From the NCBI RefSeq assembly GCF_001956855.1, contig NZ_MTHD01000003.1, forward strand, positions 186,001 through 250,000: a DNA stretch of 64,000 nucleotides. The letters run 5' to 3'. The stretch's first letter is position 1, and each line of letters begins with the position of its first letter. Positions 42,772 through 52,769 of this stretch are shown here, piece after piece. Made by a program: the position numbers and the translations under genes. Origin of the DNA: Azonexus hydrophilus (GTDB taxonomy: Bacteria > Pseudomonadota > Gammaproteobacteria > Burkholderiales > Rhodocyclaceae). The notes under the pieces were generated by a model. That model made no database searches, was not told the DNA's origin, and saw only the letters and a list, made by a program, of their open reading frames with translations.

Positions 42772-43580
42772 CGAACAAGCAGAACTGCCGCATGGCGGCA
42801 TTGCAGATGGTGTCCGGACCGCGGGTCGCCGACAACCTCGCGGAAGCCGGGCGGCTGGTTGCCGAGGCCGTCGATCAGGGGGCCCAGCTGGTTGTCCTGC
42901 CTGAATATTTCCCCATCATCGGCGCCGCCGATGCCGATCGGGTGCGTGCCCGCGAAACCTTTGGCAACGGCCCGGTTCAGGACTGGCTGGCGGCTACGGC
43001 GGCACGCCACGACGTCTGGCTGGTCGCCGGGTCGATTCCGCTGGCTACTGCCATGCCGCACCAGATGCGCAACAGCTGCCTGGTCTTCAACGACGGTGGT
43101 GATTGCGTTGCCCGCTACGACAAGATCCACCTGTTCGGTTTCAGGAAGGGTGAGGAATCGTACGACGAAGCTGCCTTCATCGAGCCCGGCGATGTGCCGG
43201 TCGCCGTCGATACGCCGTTTGGCCGGATTGCGCTGTCGATCTGCTACGACCTGCGTTTTCCCGAACTTTACCGCTCGCTGGCGCCGGTCGATCTGATCCT
43301 GGTGCCGGCCGCCTTCACCGAAACGACTGGTCGGGCACACTGGGAAATCCTGCTGCGCGCCCGCGCCATCGAGAACCAGTGCTACCTGCTCGCGGTTGGT
43401 CAGGGTGGCAGGCATGAAAACGGGCGCCTGACGCACGGCAACAGCATGATCGTCGATCCCTGGGGGGAAATCCTCGACCGCAAGCTGAAGGGGCCGGGCG
43501 TCGTCATCGCCGATCTTGACCATCAACGCATTGCCGAAATTCGCGAGAGCCTGCCGGCGCTCGCCCACAGAAAACTCTAA
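42768..43580 (+). CDS. Carbon-nitrogen hydrolase, deaminated glutathione amidase-like (Nit1)
   Basis: A 270-residue nitrilase-superfamily amidase. The catalytic triad is readable: Glu46 in VLPEYF, Lys in RYDKIHLF (near 119) and Cys in SICYDLRFPELYR (near 157). FGFRKGEESYDEAAFIEPGD fits Nit1/NitB enzymes, which hydrolyse deaminated glutathione as metabolite repair. The start overlaps the YhdP stop by ATGA. Omega-amidase is an alternative. Confidence 0.85.
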   Translation: MTNKQNCRMAALQMVSGPRVADNLAEAGRLVAEAVDQGAQLVVLPEYFPIIGAADADRVRARETFGNGPVQDWLAATAARHDVWLVAGSIPLATAMPHQMRNSCLVFNDGGDCVARYDKIHLFGFRKGEESYDEAAFIEPGDVPVAVDTPFGRIALSICYDLRFPELYRSLAPVDLILVPAAFTETTGRAHWEILLRARAIENQCYLLAVGQGGRHENGRLTHGNSMIVDPWGEILDRKLKGPGVVIADLDHQRIAEIRESLPALAHRKL

Positions 43581-43589
43581 GGACGTTCC

Positions 43590-45035
43590 ATGACCCCATC
43601 TGGCGCACTGGCGCAAGCCGAATCCCTGTTGCTGGCCCCCTTCTCGCTGAGCGAGCGCGACCTGTCGCGGATCTTCGGCCAGATCATGACGCACCAGGTC
43701 GATTACGCCGACCTCTATTTCCAGTATTCGCGCTCCGAAGCCTGGAGCCTGGACGAGGGCATCGTCAAATCCGGCAGCTTCAACATCGATCAGGGTGTTG
43801 GTGTACGCGCTATCTCCGGCGAGAAGACTGCCTTCGCCTATTCCGACGACATCAGTGCCCAGGCGCTGGGCGATGCCGCCGCCGCCGTGCGCGCCATCGC
43901 CGCCGTCGGCCAGAACGGCATTTTGCCGGCTTTGCAGGCGTCGACCGCAACACGCGCGTTGTACCTGCCGAACGATCCGCTGGCGTCGCTGCCGGCCGAT
44001 GCCAAGGTCCGGCTGCTGGAGCGTTTCGAAGGCTTCGCCCGGGCCATCGATCCGCGCGTGCTGCAGGTCAATGCGTCGCTGGCCGGCGAGTATGAAGTGA
44101 TCCTGGTCGCCGGTTCCGACGGCCGTCTGGCTGCTGACATCCGGCCGCTGGTGCGCTGTTCGATCTCGGTCATCGTCGAGGAAAACGGCAAGCGCGAGCA
44201 GGGCGCTTCGGGTGGCGGCGGTCGTTTCGATTTCGCCTACTTCACCGACGAGGTACTGCAGCGCTACGCCAGCGAAGCCGTCCATCAGGCCGTCACCAAC
44301 CTCCACGCCGAAGCCGCACCGGCCGGTCAGATGACCGTCGTGCTCGGCGCCGGCTGGCCCGGCATCCTGCTGCACGAAGCGGTCGGGCACGGGCTGGAAG
44401 GCGATTTCAACCGTAAAGGCAGCTCGGCATTCTCCGGGCGGATCGGCGAGCGCGTCGCCGCCAAGGGCGTCACCGTCATCGACGACGGCACGATCAGCGA
44501 CCGGCGCGGTTCGCTGAACATTGACGACGAAGGCAATCCGACCCAGCGCAACGTGCTGATCGAGGACGGCATTCTCAAGGGCTACATGCAGGACAGCCTG
44601 AACGCCCGCCTGAGCGGTGTCGCGCCGACCGGCAACGGCCGCCGCGAATCGTTCGCCCACCTGCCGCTGCCGCGCATGACCAACACCATGATGCTGGCCG
44701 GCGAGCACGATCCGCAGGAAATCATCCAGTCGGTGAAGAAGGGCATCTACGCCGCCAATTTCGGTGGCGGCCAGGTCGACATCACCAGCGGCAAGTTCGT
44801 CTTCTCGATGAGCGAGGCTTACCTGATCGAGGACGGCAAGGTGACGCGACCGATCAAGGGGGCGACGCTGATCGGCAACGGCCCGGACGCGCTGACCCGG
44901 GTGTCGATGATCGGCAACGACCTGAAACTCGATCCCGGTGTCGGGACCTGCGGCAAGGAAGGGCAGAGCGTGCCGGTCGGCGTCGGTCAACCCACCTTGC
45001 GTATCGATGGACTGACGGTGGGCGGAACGGCATAA
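43590..45035 (+). CDS. tldD: Metalloprotease TldD
   Basis: A 481-residue TldD. The metal-binding [11 protein letters not shown] motif (near 268-278) is intact, as is the C-terminal [20 protein letters not shown]. With TldE it forms a heterodimeric protease that processes unfolded peptides, modified peptides and antitoxins. tldE (pmbA) is not in this window. A GTCGACCGCA word lies at 43940. The ribosome site AAGGACG precedes the start. Confidence 0.95.
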   Translation: MTPSGALAQAESLLLAPFSLSERDLSRIFGQIMTHQVDYADLYFQYSRSEAWSLDEGIVKSGSFNIDQGVGVRAISGEKTAFAYSDDISAQALGDAAAAVRAIAAVGQNGILPALQASTATRALYLPNDPLASLPADAKVRLLERFEGFARAIDPRVLQVNASLAGEYEVILVAGSDGRLAADIRPLVRCSISVIVEENGKREQGASGGGGRFDFAYFTDEVLQRYASEAVHQAVTNLHAEAAPAGQMTVVLGAGWPGILLHEAVGHGLEGDFNRKGSSAFSGRIGERVAAKGVTVIDDGTISDRRGSLNIDDEGNPTQRNVLIEDGILKGYMQDSLNARLSGVAPTGNGRRESFAHLPLPRMTNTMMLAGEHDPQEIIQSVKKGIYAANFGGGQVDITSGKFVFSMSEAYLIEDGKVTRPIKGATLIGNGPDALTRVSMIGNDLKLDPGVGTCGKEGQSVPVGVGQPTLRIDGLTVGGTA

Positions 45036-45065
45036 TTCCATATTGCTAATTTTCGGAGCCAAGTC

Positions 45066-45683
45066 ATGCGCGCTTTCCTGTTTCTGGCCGGTCTTCTGGC
45101 AAGTACCCAGGTGTTTGCCCAGTCGGTCGCCCATGAGCGCATGAAGGCCTTGCAGGCCGACCCGGTGACCTTGCAGGCAGCGGTCGATGCCGGCAGGAAG
45201 GCCAGCTTTTTCTGCGCCAATTGTCATGGCGAAGGCGGCGTTGCCAAGACCAGCGATGTCCCCAATCTGGCCGGCCAGCATCCGGCCTACCTGCTCGAAC
45301 AGATCCGCAAGTTCGGCGCCGGCGAGCGCAAGGACCAGTTCATGCAGGGGCTGATCAAGGTGCTGAATGACGAGGAGCGCGCACAGATCGCGTTGTATTA
45401 CGCCAGCGTCAAGGTTCCGCCGTCGAAGGCGGATGCCGCCCAGGTCGCCCACGGCAAGGTCATGTTCGACAAGCTGTGTGCCCGTTGCCACGGTGCGAAC
45501 GCGCGTGGCAACGAACTCTATCCGCGGCTGGCGGGGCAGCAGCAGCCGTATCTGAAAAAATCCATCACCCACTATCGCGACGGAACCGGGGTGCGCAACA
45601 ACCAGTTGATGTCCATCGCTACGGCGCCGCTGAAGAACGAGGATATCGTTTCGCTGTCCCATTATCTGGCGCAACTGCCCTGA
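45066..45683 (+). CDS. Cytochrome c4-like diheme cytochrome
   Basis: A 205-residue periplasmic protein with a signal peptide (about 1-18) and two class I haem domains, CANCHGEGG near 50 and CARCHGANA near 139. Each is followed by a P-x-L-AGQ segment (PNLAGQHPAYLLEQI; PRLAGQQQPYLKKSI) and candidate Met ligands. Cytochrome c4 passes electrons to terminal oxidases such as cbb3 or to denitrification enzymes. No oxidase is adjacent. Confidence 0.87.
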   Translation: MRAFLFLAGLLASTQVFAQSVAHERMKALQADPVTLQAAVDAGRKASFFCANCHGEGGVAKTSDVPNLAGQHPAYLLEQIRKFGAGERKDQFMQGLIKVLNDEERAQIALYYASVKVPPSKADAAQVAHGKVMFDKLCARCHGANARGNELYPRLAGQQQPYLKKSITHYRDGTGVRNNQLMSIATAPLKNEDIVSLSHYLAQLP

Positions 45684-45753
45684 TCGTGGCAGGCGCTGGA
45701 GCGGAATCTGCTGCCGGCTTCCGGTAGAATGACCGGTTTTCGGCAATCACTGA

Positions 45754-46857
45754 ATGGTTCTGGACATGGCAGCGAACAGCACGGCAGCAGGTAAACCGGT
45801 CACCGACGACGTACGGATCAGGGAAATCAAGGAATTGGTGCCACCGGCCCACGTCTTTCGCGAATATCCGGCATCCAGCCGGGCTGCGCAGACCACCTAT
45901 GTTGCCCGCCAGGCCATTCACCGAGTGCTGCACGGTGCCGACGACCGACTGCTGGTGGTCATCGGTCCCTGCTCGATCCATGATTACGATGCCGCGATGG
46001 AGTACGCCAGGCGTCTCGCCCGCGAGGCCGACAAGCATGCCGACGATCTCATTGTCGTCATGCGCGTCTATTTCGAAAAACCGCGGACGACGGTCGGCTG
46101 GAAAGGCCTGATCAACGATCCGCGCATGGACAACACCTTCCGCATCAACGAAGGCATCCGTCTGGCCCGGCGCATCCTGCTCGAGATCAACGAACTCGGC
46201 CTGCCTTGCGCGACTGAATTCCTCGACACGATAACGCCGCAATACACCGCCGACCTGATCGCCTGGGGCGCCATCGGCGCCCGCACCACCGAATCGCAGG
46301 TGCACCGCGAGCTGGCTTCCGGGCTGTCCTGCCCGGTCGGTTTCAAGAATGGTACCGATGGCAACATGCGTATTGCGGTCGACGCCATCCGTTCGGCAAA
46401 TTCGCCGCACCATTTCCTGTCGGTGACCAAGTCCGGTCACACCGCCATCGTATCGACGATGGGCAACGAGGATTGTCACGTCATCCTGCGCGGTGGCAAG
46501 GAACCCAATTTCGATGCGCCGAGCGTTGACGCGGCCAGCCAGGAAATCGCCAAGGCTGGCCTGGCGGCGCGGCTGATGGTCGATTTCTCGCACGGCAACA
46601 GCCGCAAGCAGTACAAGCTGCAGATGGAAGTCTGCGACAGCGTTGCCGGGCAGTTGACTGCCGGTGAGGAACGCATCATGGGCGTCATGGTCGAGTCGCA
46701 TCTGGTCGAAGGCCGTCAGGACCTGTCGCCGGACCAGCCCCTGACCTATGGTCAGAGCGTCACCGATGCCTGCATCAACTGGGACGACAGCCTGCTCGTT
46801 CTCGAACGCCTGGCCGCCGCCGTGCGTGCCCGGCGTCTGGCGGAAGCCGTCAAGTAA
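45754..46857 (+). CDS. aroG: 3-deoxy-7-phosphoheptulonate synthase (class I DAHP synthase)
   Basis: A 367-residue class I (AroG/F/H) DAHP synthase, the entry step of aromatic amino-acid synthesis from PEP and erythrose-4-phosphate. VIGPCSIHDYDAAMEYARRL, MRVYFEKPRTTVGWKGLIND and MVDFSHGNSRKQ are conserved. ATG 45754 is given, ATG 45766 is possible; neither has a strong ribosome site. TAGAAT at 45725 may be the -10. Which amino acid inhibits it cannot be told with confidence. Confidence 0.92.
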   Translation: MVLDMAANSTAAGKPVTDDVRIREIKELVPPAHVFREYPASSRAAQTTYVARQAIHRVLHGADDRLLVVIGPCSIHDYDAAMEYARRLAREADKHADDLIVVMRVYFEKPRTTVGWKGLINDPRMDNTFRINEGIRLARRILLEINELGLPCATEFLDTITPQYTADLIAWGAIGARTTESQVHRELASGLSCPVGFKNGTDGNMRIAVDAIRSANSPHHFLSVTKSGHTAIVSTMGNEDCHVILRGGKEPNFDAPSVDAASQEIAKAGLAARLMVDFSHGNSRKQYKLQMEVCDSVAGQLTAGEERIMGVMVESHLVEGRQDLSPDQPLTYGQSVTDACINWDDSLLVLERLAAAVRARRLAEAVK

Positions 46858-46858
46858 G

Positions 46859-48013
46859 CTAGAGTTTCAGGAAATCGCCGACTTCGCTGGAACGTGCCAG
46901 CGTGTCGGCGTAGCCGAGATCGATCAGCTTGCGCGTGAACGGCTTTTCGAACAGCAGGTAGCTGGTCAGCGCGCCGCCATGGCGGTTCATCGCGCCGATG
47001 CCGCCGAGCAGCAGCTTGATCGCCCACGGCAGCGCGTCCGCATGTTCGGCGGCGATCCGGTCGATGCGCTCGGAAGGCGAGATCACCAGGGTTTCGATCG
47101 GGCGCAGCTTGATGCCCGATTCCTGGCGCAACTCTTCCGGAATTGCCGAGACCGTCTTGTTGATGCGCTGGATGCGCTCGATATCTACGGCCAGTCCGTC
47201 AAGGAAGATGCTCGACAGCGCATGGCCGGCGATCTGGGCAAGCGACGGGTAGTCGTCGACCTGCGTCCGTTCGTTGCGCTCGTAGCGTCGTGGTGCGCCG
47301 ACGACAAGCAGGCGTTCGGCACCGAGATGAATGGCCGGCGACAGCGGCGCCACCTGGCGCATCGAACCATCGCCGAAATACTCGCGATTGATCCGGGTAG
47401 CCGGAAAAATGAACGGGATGGCGCTTGATGCCAGCAGGTGGTCGACCGACAGTTCGGTGCGCATGCCGATACGCTGGAAACGATGCCAGGGCTGCGCATC
47501 CGGATGGGCCTGAAAGAAATTGATGTTCTCGCCCGATTCGTAGCCGGAAGCCGAGATGCTGATGGCGTGCAGCGCCCCCTTGGTGATCGAACGCTCGATC
47601 CCGGCAAAGTCCATGTTCCTGCTCAGCAGTGACTGCAGTGGTGCATTGTCGAGCAGGGAACGTGGCGGCTGGCCGACCAGCCAGCCCAGCGCCAGCGCGG
47701 ACAGCCAGCGGGCGCCGGAAGCGCCGACACCGAGTGGATCGGAACGATAGATGTCGGCGGCCCGCATGTTGCGCCAGAAGCTGGCCAGGATGCTGACCGC
47801 CTTGCCGAAATTGTCCGCCTGGCAAGCCAGTCCGACGGCATTGATGGCGCCGGCCGAAGTGCCGCAGATGATCGGGAAGGGGTTGTGTCGCCGTTTGCCC
47901 GACAGTTTGGCAATCGCGATCAGGACGCCGACCTGGTAAGCGGCACGGGCACCGCCGCCGGTCAGGACAAGGGCTGTCCCGACCTGTCTTTCGGCTGTCG
48001 GCGCTACTGTCAT
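46859..48013 (-). CDS. Patatin-like phospholipase
   Basis: A 384-residue patatin-family hydrolase. The oxyanion motif GGGARAAYQVG (about 19-29), nucleophile GTSAG (about 51-55) and catalytic Asp in YFGDGSMRQ (near 218) form the Ser-Asp dyad. It lacks a signal peptide and is likely cytoplasmic or membrane-associated, with lipid acyl hydrolase activity expected. A DUF3336-type N-terminal extension is absent. It converges with aroG with one base between the stops. Confidence 0.88.
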   Translation of the reverse strand: MTVAPTAERQVGTALVLTGGGARAAYQVGVLIAIAKLSGKRRHNPFPIICGTSAGAINAVGLACQADNFGKAVSILASFWRNMRAADIYRSDPLGVGASGARWLSALALGWLVGQPPRSLLDNAPLQSLLSRNMDFAGIERSITKGALHAISISASGYESGENINFFQAHPDAQPWHRFQRIGMRTELSVDHLLASSAIPFIFPATRINREYFGDGSMRQVAPLSPAIHLGAERLLVVGAPRRYERNERTQVDDYPSLAQIAGHALSSIFLDGLAVDIERIQRINKTVSAIPEELRQESGIKLRPIETLVISPSERIDRIAAEHADALPWAIKLLLGGIGAMNRHGGALTSYLLFEKPFTRKLIDLGYADTLARSSEVGDFLKL

Positions 48014-48130
48014 TCGTGGCGCTGCCGGTTGTTGCGGTAAGCCGCTTCCAGACGGGAAAAAGCCAGGCGGCAGGTGGTGGGCATGTCGGGAATCATTCGC
48101 CAGGACGGTGGCTGATTATACAATGCAGCC

Positions 48131-48961
48131 ATGCTTCGAACCGACGATCACAGCCGCGACAGTGCCGGCCTCCGCTACGTTTATCCGGTCATATCCCGTC
48201 GGGCTGGTGGGGTTTCGGTCGGCATCAACCTGAATCCCAACAATGCCTGCAACTGGGCCTGCGTTTATTGCCAGGTCGAGGGGCTGACCCGGGGTGGCCC
48301 GCCGCCCATCGACCTCGTCTTGCTGGAAAGCGAGTTGACCGGATTTCTCCATGACGTTGTTGACGGCGATTTCATGCAGCGCCATGTTCCGACCGCAGCG
48401 CGCCAGCTGATGGATGTCGCCTTTTCCGGTAATGGCGAGCCGACTTCCGCGGCCGAGTTTCCTGCTGCAGTGGCCTGTGTCGGTCGTGTGCTGGCCCGTT
48501 TCGATCTTGCCCTGCCGCTGCGCCTGATCACCAATGGCAGCCTGATGCACCGTCCGGATGTCCAGGGCGGCATACGTCACCTGGCCGAACTGGGCGGCGA
48601 AGTCTGGTTCAAGATGGATCGGGCGACAAATGAAGATGTTGCTGAAATCAACGGTGTTCCCTGGTCGACCGACAAGGCAGTACGCAATCTGGCGATCTGC
48701 GCCGGACTCGCCACGACCTGGGTACAGACCTGCTGGTTCGCACTGGATGGGAAAGCGCCTTCCCCCACAGCGGTGGCGGCCTATTGTGATGCACTGCGGC
48801 CGCTGGTGTCGCAGTTGGCCGGGGTTCATCTGTACGGACTGGCGCGCCCGTCAATGCAACCTGCCGCGCCGCGCCTGACTGCGCTGCCTGCCGAGGAAAT
48901 GCAGCGTTTCGCTGCCCATCTTGCCAATGAAACGGGCCTCAAGGTGATCGTCTCACCCTGA
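48131..48961 (+). CDS. Radical SAM protein of unknown function
   Basis: A 276-residue radical SAM enzyme. The cluster motif is CNWACVYCQVEG (C-x3-C-x2-C, near 40-47), followed by VAFSGNGEPTS (a GGE-like SAM-binding motif) and ITNGSL. There is no obvious second Cys cluster. It resembles wyosine/PflA-type small radical SAM proteins (COG0731-like) but I cannot name a substrate. TATACA at 48116 could be its -10. It diverges from the patatin gene, and a GC hairpin without a T-run follows. Confidence 0.8.
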   Translation: MLRTDDHSRDSAGLRYVYPVISRRAGGVSVGINLNPNNACNWACVYCQVEGLTRGGPPPIDLVLLESELTGFLHDVVDGDFMQRHVPTAARQLMDVAFSGNGEPTSAAEFPAAVACVGRVLARFDLALPLRLITNGSLMHRPDVQGGIRHLAELGGEVWFKMDRATNEDVAEINGVPWSTDKAVRNLAICAGLATTWVQTCWFALDGKAPSPTAVAAYCDALRPLVSQLAGVHLYGLARPSMQPAAPRLTALPAEEMQRFAAHLANETGLKVIVSP

Positions 48962-49006
48962 GGCCCGCTGGTGTGTTGCTGTTGTCGCCCCGTGTGGGGC
49001 AAGCAA

Positions 49007-49312
49007 TCAGGCTGCCTTCTTGGCGTGGTTGCGTGCCGACTTCTTCAGCGACTTGAACAGTTCCGGTTCCTGTTGCTTCAGGTACTCGACCACTTCCATG
49101 TCTTCGCGCTTGATGGTCTTGATGTCGAGTTGCTCGACATGCACCAGACGCAGCAGTTCGCGAACCGGCTTCGGCATGTTGCGGCCGCTTTCGTAACGGG
49201 AGCCGCCGCTCTGGGTCACGCCAAGAGCGGACCAGAATTGTTGCTGGTTCAGGCCGAGCTTGCGGCGGATTTCACGAGCGTCGAATTTTTCGATGGTTTT
49301 GACCGATGTCAT
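49007..49312 (-). CDS. XRE-family helix-turn-helix regulator
   Basis: A 101-residue DNA-binding protein. The HTH region is IRRKLGLNQQQFWSALGVTQ followed by SGGSRYESGRNMPKPVREL. The C-terminal part is helical and Lys-rich (LKKSARNHAKKAA). The start has AGGAGA upstream. No toxin-like partner is adjacent on either side, so it is probably a standalone regulator and not an antitoxin. Target unknown; it faces an AT-rich divergent region. Confidence 0.8.
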   Translation of the reverse strand: MTSVKTIEKFDAREIRRKLGLNQQQFWSALGVTQSGGSRYESGRNMPKPVRELLRLVHVEQLDIKTIKREDMEVVEYLKQQEPELFKSLKKSARNHAKKAA

Positions 49313-49589
49313 GGTTAATCTCTCCTATGCAATAAATGTATTCGTATCTGACTGTCTTAAGAGTTTATTACTTAAGTCATATGCCAAAGTCTATATGCAA
49401 CTATGACGTTCGGCAAGTGGCAAAGCCATAAATTTTGTTAAAGACGCCGATAGTGTGTTTCTTTTGGCATCCGTTCTTGTTGCTGCGGAAATGACCCGGT
49501 TGAGCGTCATGTCTGCCGGGTCTTTGCGAATCCGTCGGCTTAATCTAAGATCACCCGGACAATGACAATGCTGCATCAAGGAGAGAAAC
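49313..49589. other. AT-rich divergent intergenic region
   Basis: The 277 bp between the XRE regulator and the CBS gene are much more A+T-rich than the surrounding DNA (notably 49325-49460), with runs such as TTTATTACTTAAG and AAATTTTGTTAAAG. A likely two-way promoter region. TTAAG occurs at 49359 and CTTAAG at 49373. No ORF or RNA structure convinces me. Confidence 0.5.
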
Positions 49590-50036
49590 ATGCTGGTCAA
49601 GGAAATACTGCGCGTGAAAGGCGGTGCGCTCTACACGGCAGCGCCGGGGCAGTCGCTGGCTTCGGCCATTGCGACTATGGCTGATCTCGATGTCGGCTCG
49701 CTGGTTGTCATGGACGAAGGAAAGATGGCCGGCATCGTCACCTTCCGCGAGGTTCTCAAGGCGCTCAAGGCGGCCGGGGGCAAGGGTACTGATCTGCTGA
49801 TCGGCGAGGTCATGGTGGCCAATCCGGTGATCGCCTACCCCGACATGGAGGCCAACGACCTGCGTCGCCTGATGATCGAGAAACACTCGCGCTATCTGCC
49901 GGTGGTGGAAGATGGTCAACTGCTCGGTGTGATTTCCTTCCTCGATGTGGCCAAGGCGGTGCTTGAAGAGCAAAGCCTGGAAAATGCGTTGCTGAAAAAC
50001 TACATCAAGAACTGGCCCGAGGAGTCGGCTGCCTGA
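49590..50036 (+). CDS. CBS-domain protein
   Basis: A 148-residue protein of two tandem CBS domains (about 8-65 and 75-135); IVTFREVL and VISFLDVAKAVL end each domain. Such proteins bind adenine nucleotides (ATP, AMP) or SAM as sensors. No other domain is attached. AAGGAGAG precedes the ATG. The partner is unknown; it lies alone before aroC. Confidence 0.85.
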   Translation: MLVKEILRVKGGALYTAAPGQSLASAIATMADLDVGSLVVMDEGKMAGIVTFREVLKALKAAGGKGTDLLIGEVMVANPVIAYPDMEANDLRRLMIEKHSRYLPVVEDGQLLGVISFLDVAKAVLEEQSLENALLKNYIKNWPEESAA

Positions 50037-50101
50037 ATCTGCAGCGGAGCGAGGCGGGGGCTGCATGATAAACTCCGCCCTCCTCAAATCGGTGTGATCT
50101 C

Positions 50102-51202
50102 ATGTCCGGCAATACCTTTGGCACCCTGTTTACGGTTACTTCGTTCGGCGAGTCGCACGGTCCGGCGATCGGTTGTGTGGTTGATGGTTGCCCGCCTGGG
50201 CTGGCACTGAGCGAGGCCGACATCCAGGCCGAACTGGACCGGCGCAAGCCGGGTACCTCGCGTCACGTGACTCAGCGCCGGGAGCCGGATACCGTTGAAA
50301 TCCTGTCCGGTGTCTTCGAGGGGCGAACCACCGGTACGCCGATCGCGTTGCTGATCCGCAATCAGGATCAGCGCAGCAAGGATTACGGCAACATCGCGAC
50401 GACCTTCCGTCCCGGTCATGCCGATTACACCTATACCCAGAAATACGGTTTCCGCGACTATCGCGGCGGCGGTCGTTCGTCGGCGCGCGAAACGGCGGTG
50501 CGGGTGGCTGCCGGTGCGATCGCCCGGAAGTGGCTGCATGAACGTTATGGTGTGAGCATTCGTGGCTGGATGAGCGCTCTCGGGCCGATCGAAATCCCCT
50601 TCGTGTCGGTTGATGACATCGATGGCAACGCGTTCTTTGCGCCCAATGCCGCGATCGTTCCCGAGTTGGAAAGCTACATGGACGACCTGCGCAAGTCGCT
50701 TGATTCTGTCGGGGCGAAGATCACGGTCACGGCCAATGGTGTTCCGCCGGGCTGGGGCGAGCCGGTGTTCGATCGCCTGGATGCGGAAATTGCCTATGCA
50801 ATGATGAGCATCAACGCCGTCAAGGGTGTCGAGATCGGCGCCGGGTTTGCTTCGGTTGCCCAGAAAGGCAGTGAACACGGCGATGAAATGACGCCGCAGG
50901 GCTTTGCCAGCAACCATGCAGGCGGGATTCTGGGTGGGATTTCCTCGGGCCAGGAGATCGTCGTCAACATGGCAATCAAGCCGACCTCGTCGATCGCCCA
51001 GGCGCGGCGTTCGGTCGATGTGGACGGGCAGGCGGTCGAAGTGGCGACCCAGGGCCGTCACGATCCGTGTGTCGGCATCCGGGCGACGCCGATTGCCGAG
51101 GCCATGCTGGCGCTGGTGCTGATCGATCACGCGCTGCGTCACCGGGCTCAGTGTGCTGATGTTGATTGCGCGACGCCGCGCATCCCGGGCGCGATTGCCT
51201 GA
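50102..51202 (+). CDS. aroC: Chorismate synthase
   Basis: A 366-residue enzyme converting EPSP to chorismate with reduced FMN. Signatures are [15 protein letters not shown] (1), [10 protein letters not shown] (substrate site) and [28 protein letters not shown]-like [20 protein letters not shown] is present. The length matches the bacterial enzyme. With aroG at 45754, trpF and trpB it makes the window rich in aromatic synthesis genes. Confidence 0.96.
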   Translation: MSGNTFGTLFTVTSFGESHGPAIGCVVDGCPPGLALSEADIQAELDRRKPGTSRHVTQRREPDTVEILSGVFEGRTTGTPIALLIRNQDQRSKDYGNIATTFRPGHADYTYTQKYGFRDYRGGGRSSARETAVRVAAGAIARKWLHERYGVSIRGWMSALGPIEIPFVSVDDIDGNAFFAPNAAIVPELESYMDDLRKSLDSVGAKITVTANGVPPGWGEPVFDRLDAEIAYAMMSINAVKGVEIGAGFASVAQKGSEHGDEMTPQGFASNHAGGILGGISSGQEIVVNMAIKPTSSIAQARRSVDVDGQAVEVATQGRHDPCVGIRATPIAEAMLALVLIDHALRHRAQCADVDCATPRIPGAIA

Positions 51203-51255
51203 TATTTTCAGCTGTCCGTCGCCTTGGCGGCAGCAAGTTTACAAGGGAGAAAAAC

Positions 51256-51519
51256 ATGCAAGTTGATCATCACGATCTGCACCACGAGTTTCCGGAGCTG
51301 AAAGACGCCATTGATGTACTGAAGGCCGGCAATACCCATTTTTCGCGGCTGTACGACAGTTATCACCGTCTTACCGGCAAGGTCGAGAATCTGGAGGAGC
51401 ACGACATGCCGGTGGCTGATTTCACGCTGGAAGACATGAAGAAGCAGCGCGTCAAGCTCAAGGATGAGCTGTATCACATGCTGCTGGCCTACCGGGCCGG
51501 TCAGCAGGCTGCCAGGTAA
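51256..51519 (+). CDS. YdcH-family DUF465 small protein
   Basis: An 87-residue, largely helical protein typical of DUF465/YdcH: HHEFPELKDAIDVLKAGNTHFSRLYDSYHRL then a charged helix with LEDMKKQRVKLKDELYHML. Coiled-coil forming; function unknown in the family. The start is ATG 51256, with AAGGGAGA just upstream, preferred over the longer frame from 51166. Confidence 0.8.
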   Translation: MQVDHHDLHHEFPELKDAIDVLKAGNTHFSRLYDSYHRLTGKVENLEEHDMPVADFTLEDMKKQRVKLKDELYHMLLAYRAGQQAAR

Positions 51520-51559
51520 GGTGTTGCCTGCCCGGCGGCGTCGGCGTCAGGATTTCTGA

Positions 51560-52738
51560 ATGCATCGCCTGCCGCACTGGCGCCTGTCGGGCTATTACTT
51601 CTTTTATTTCGCCTTCATTGGTGCGTTTTCACCGTATTTCGGCCTATATCTCCAGTCGCTGAGCTTTTCTGCCTGGGATATCGGCCTGCTGATGTCGCAG
51701 ATGCAGTTGATGCGTCTGTTCGGCCCCAACCTGTGGGGCTGGCTGGTCGATCGCTTCGGCCACCGTGTTGCAGTCATCCGTCTTGCCGGTGTCATCGGGT
51801 TGGCCGGTTTTCTGGCCTTTTTCTGGCTTGATCGCCTGTCCGGCATGCTGGTGGCAATGGCGGTGCTGGCGCTGTTCTGGAGCGCGGCGCTGCCGTTGGT
51901 TGAAACCCTGACCTTCGATCATCTGCGCGAGGAGCGCGGGCGTTACGGCAAGATCCGGCTGTGGGGCTCGGTCGGCTTCATCGTCGCGGTCATGGGGACT
52001 GGCGCATTGCTCGACTGGGTCGAGCCAGTCGGCGTGCTCTGGGTGTGCGTCTTCATTCTGGCCGGCATCCTCGGTTTTGCCATGGTCCTGCCGGAAGCGC
52101 CGCAACATGCCTCGAGCGCCAACGAAACGCCGATTGGCCGGATACTCCGCCAGCCCCGGGTGCTGGCGCTGATGGCGGCGTGTTTCGCCATGTCGGCGGC
52201 GCACGGCGGTTTCTACGTTTTCTATTCCATCCATCTGAGCGGCAATGGCTATGCGAAGACGGCGGTCGGCCTGCTGTGGTCGCTGGGCGTGCTCGCCGAG
52301 ATCGGCGTGTTCCTGCTGATGGCGCGGATCGCCAGGCGTTACAGCTTGCGCGACATCCTGCTGGCCAGTTTTGCCGCCGCCGTGCTGCGTTTCCTGTTGA
52401 TGGGCTGGATGGTCGATTCGGTGGCGGCAATGGTATTCGTCCAGTTGCTGCACGGACTGACCTTTGGTGCTTACCACGCTTCGGCAATTGCTGCGGTCAA
52501 CCGGTGGTTTCCAGGGAAATCGCAAGGCCGGGGGCAGGCGCTTTACTCCAGTTTGTCGTTCGGGGCCGGTGGTCTGGTCGGTGCGCTGGTCAGCGGCTGG
52601 ACCTGGGATGACTGGGGCGCCGGCTGGACTTTCTCGCTCGGTTCGGCCTTCGCCCTGGCCGGGTGGTTGCTGGTCTGGCGCTGGGTGGTGGCCGATGCTG
52701 CGGTCGAGCCGGCAAAAATGCCCGATCCTGTGCAATAA
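51560..52738 (+). CDS. MFS transporter (HcaT/MFS_1-like)
   Basis: A 392-residue transporter with 12 predicted helices. The start [21 protein letters not shown] and the loop [15 protein letters not shown] match the MFS_1-like/HcaT group (3-phenylpropionic acid or nucleoside permease-like). Substrate unknown. It lies 40 bp after the DUF465 gene and 31 bp before leuC; TGCGGTCGAG at its end is one base from the iterated word. Confidence 0.8.
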   Translation: MHRLPHWRLSGYYFFYFAFIGAFSPYFGLYLQSLSFSAWDIGLLMSQMQLMRLFGPNLWGWLVDRFGHRVAVIRLAGVIGLAGFLAFFWLDRLSGMLVAMAVLALFWSAALPLVETLTFDHLREERGRYGKIRLWGSVGFIVAVMGTGALLDWVEPVGVLWVCVFILAGILGFAMVLPEAPQHASSANETPIGRILRQPRVLALMAACFAMSAAHGGFYVFYSIHLSGNGYAKTAVGLLWSLGVLAEIGVFLLMARIARRYSLRDILLASFAAAVLRFLLMGWMVDSVAAMVFVQLLHGLTFGAYHASAIAAVNRWFPGKSQGRGQALYSSLSFGAGGLVGALVSGWTWDDWGAGWTFSLGSAFALAGWLLVWRWVVADAAVEPAKMPDPVQ

Positions 52739-52769
52739 TTCAAGGCTTTACCGCACACGTCCAGGTCCC

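Noticed and set aside
42681-45746. 1021-residue minus-strand frame opposite the amidase, tldD and cytochrome genes
   Set aside because: It crosses three well-supported plus-strand genes and has shadow composition. No start context or motif.
48987-49000. GCCCC-GTGT-GGGGC hairpin as a terminator after the radical SAM gene
   Set aside because: No T-run on either strand follows the stem, so termination is not supported, though the hairpin may exist.
49007-49312. Antitoxin of a toxin-antitoxin pair
   Set aside because: No toxin-like frame lies next to it; both neighbours are a radical SAM enzyme and a CBS protein.
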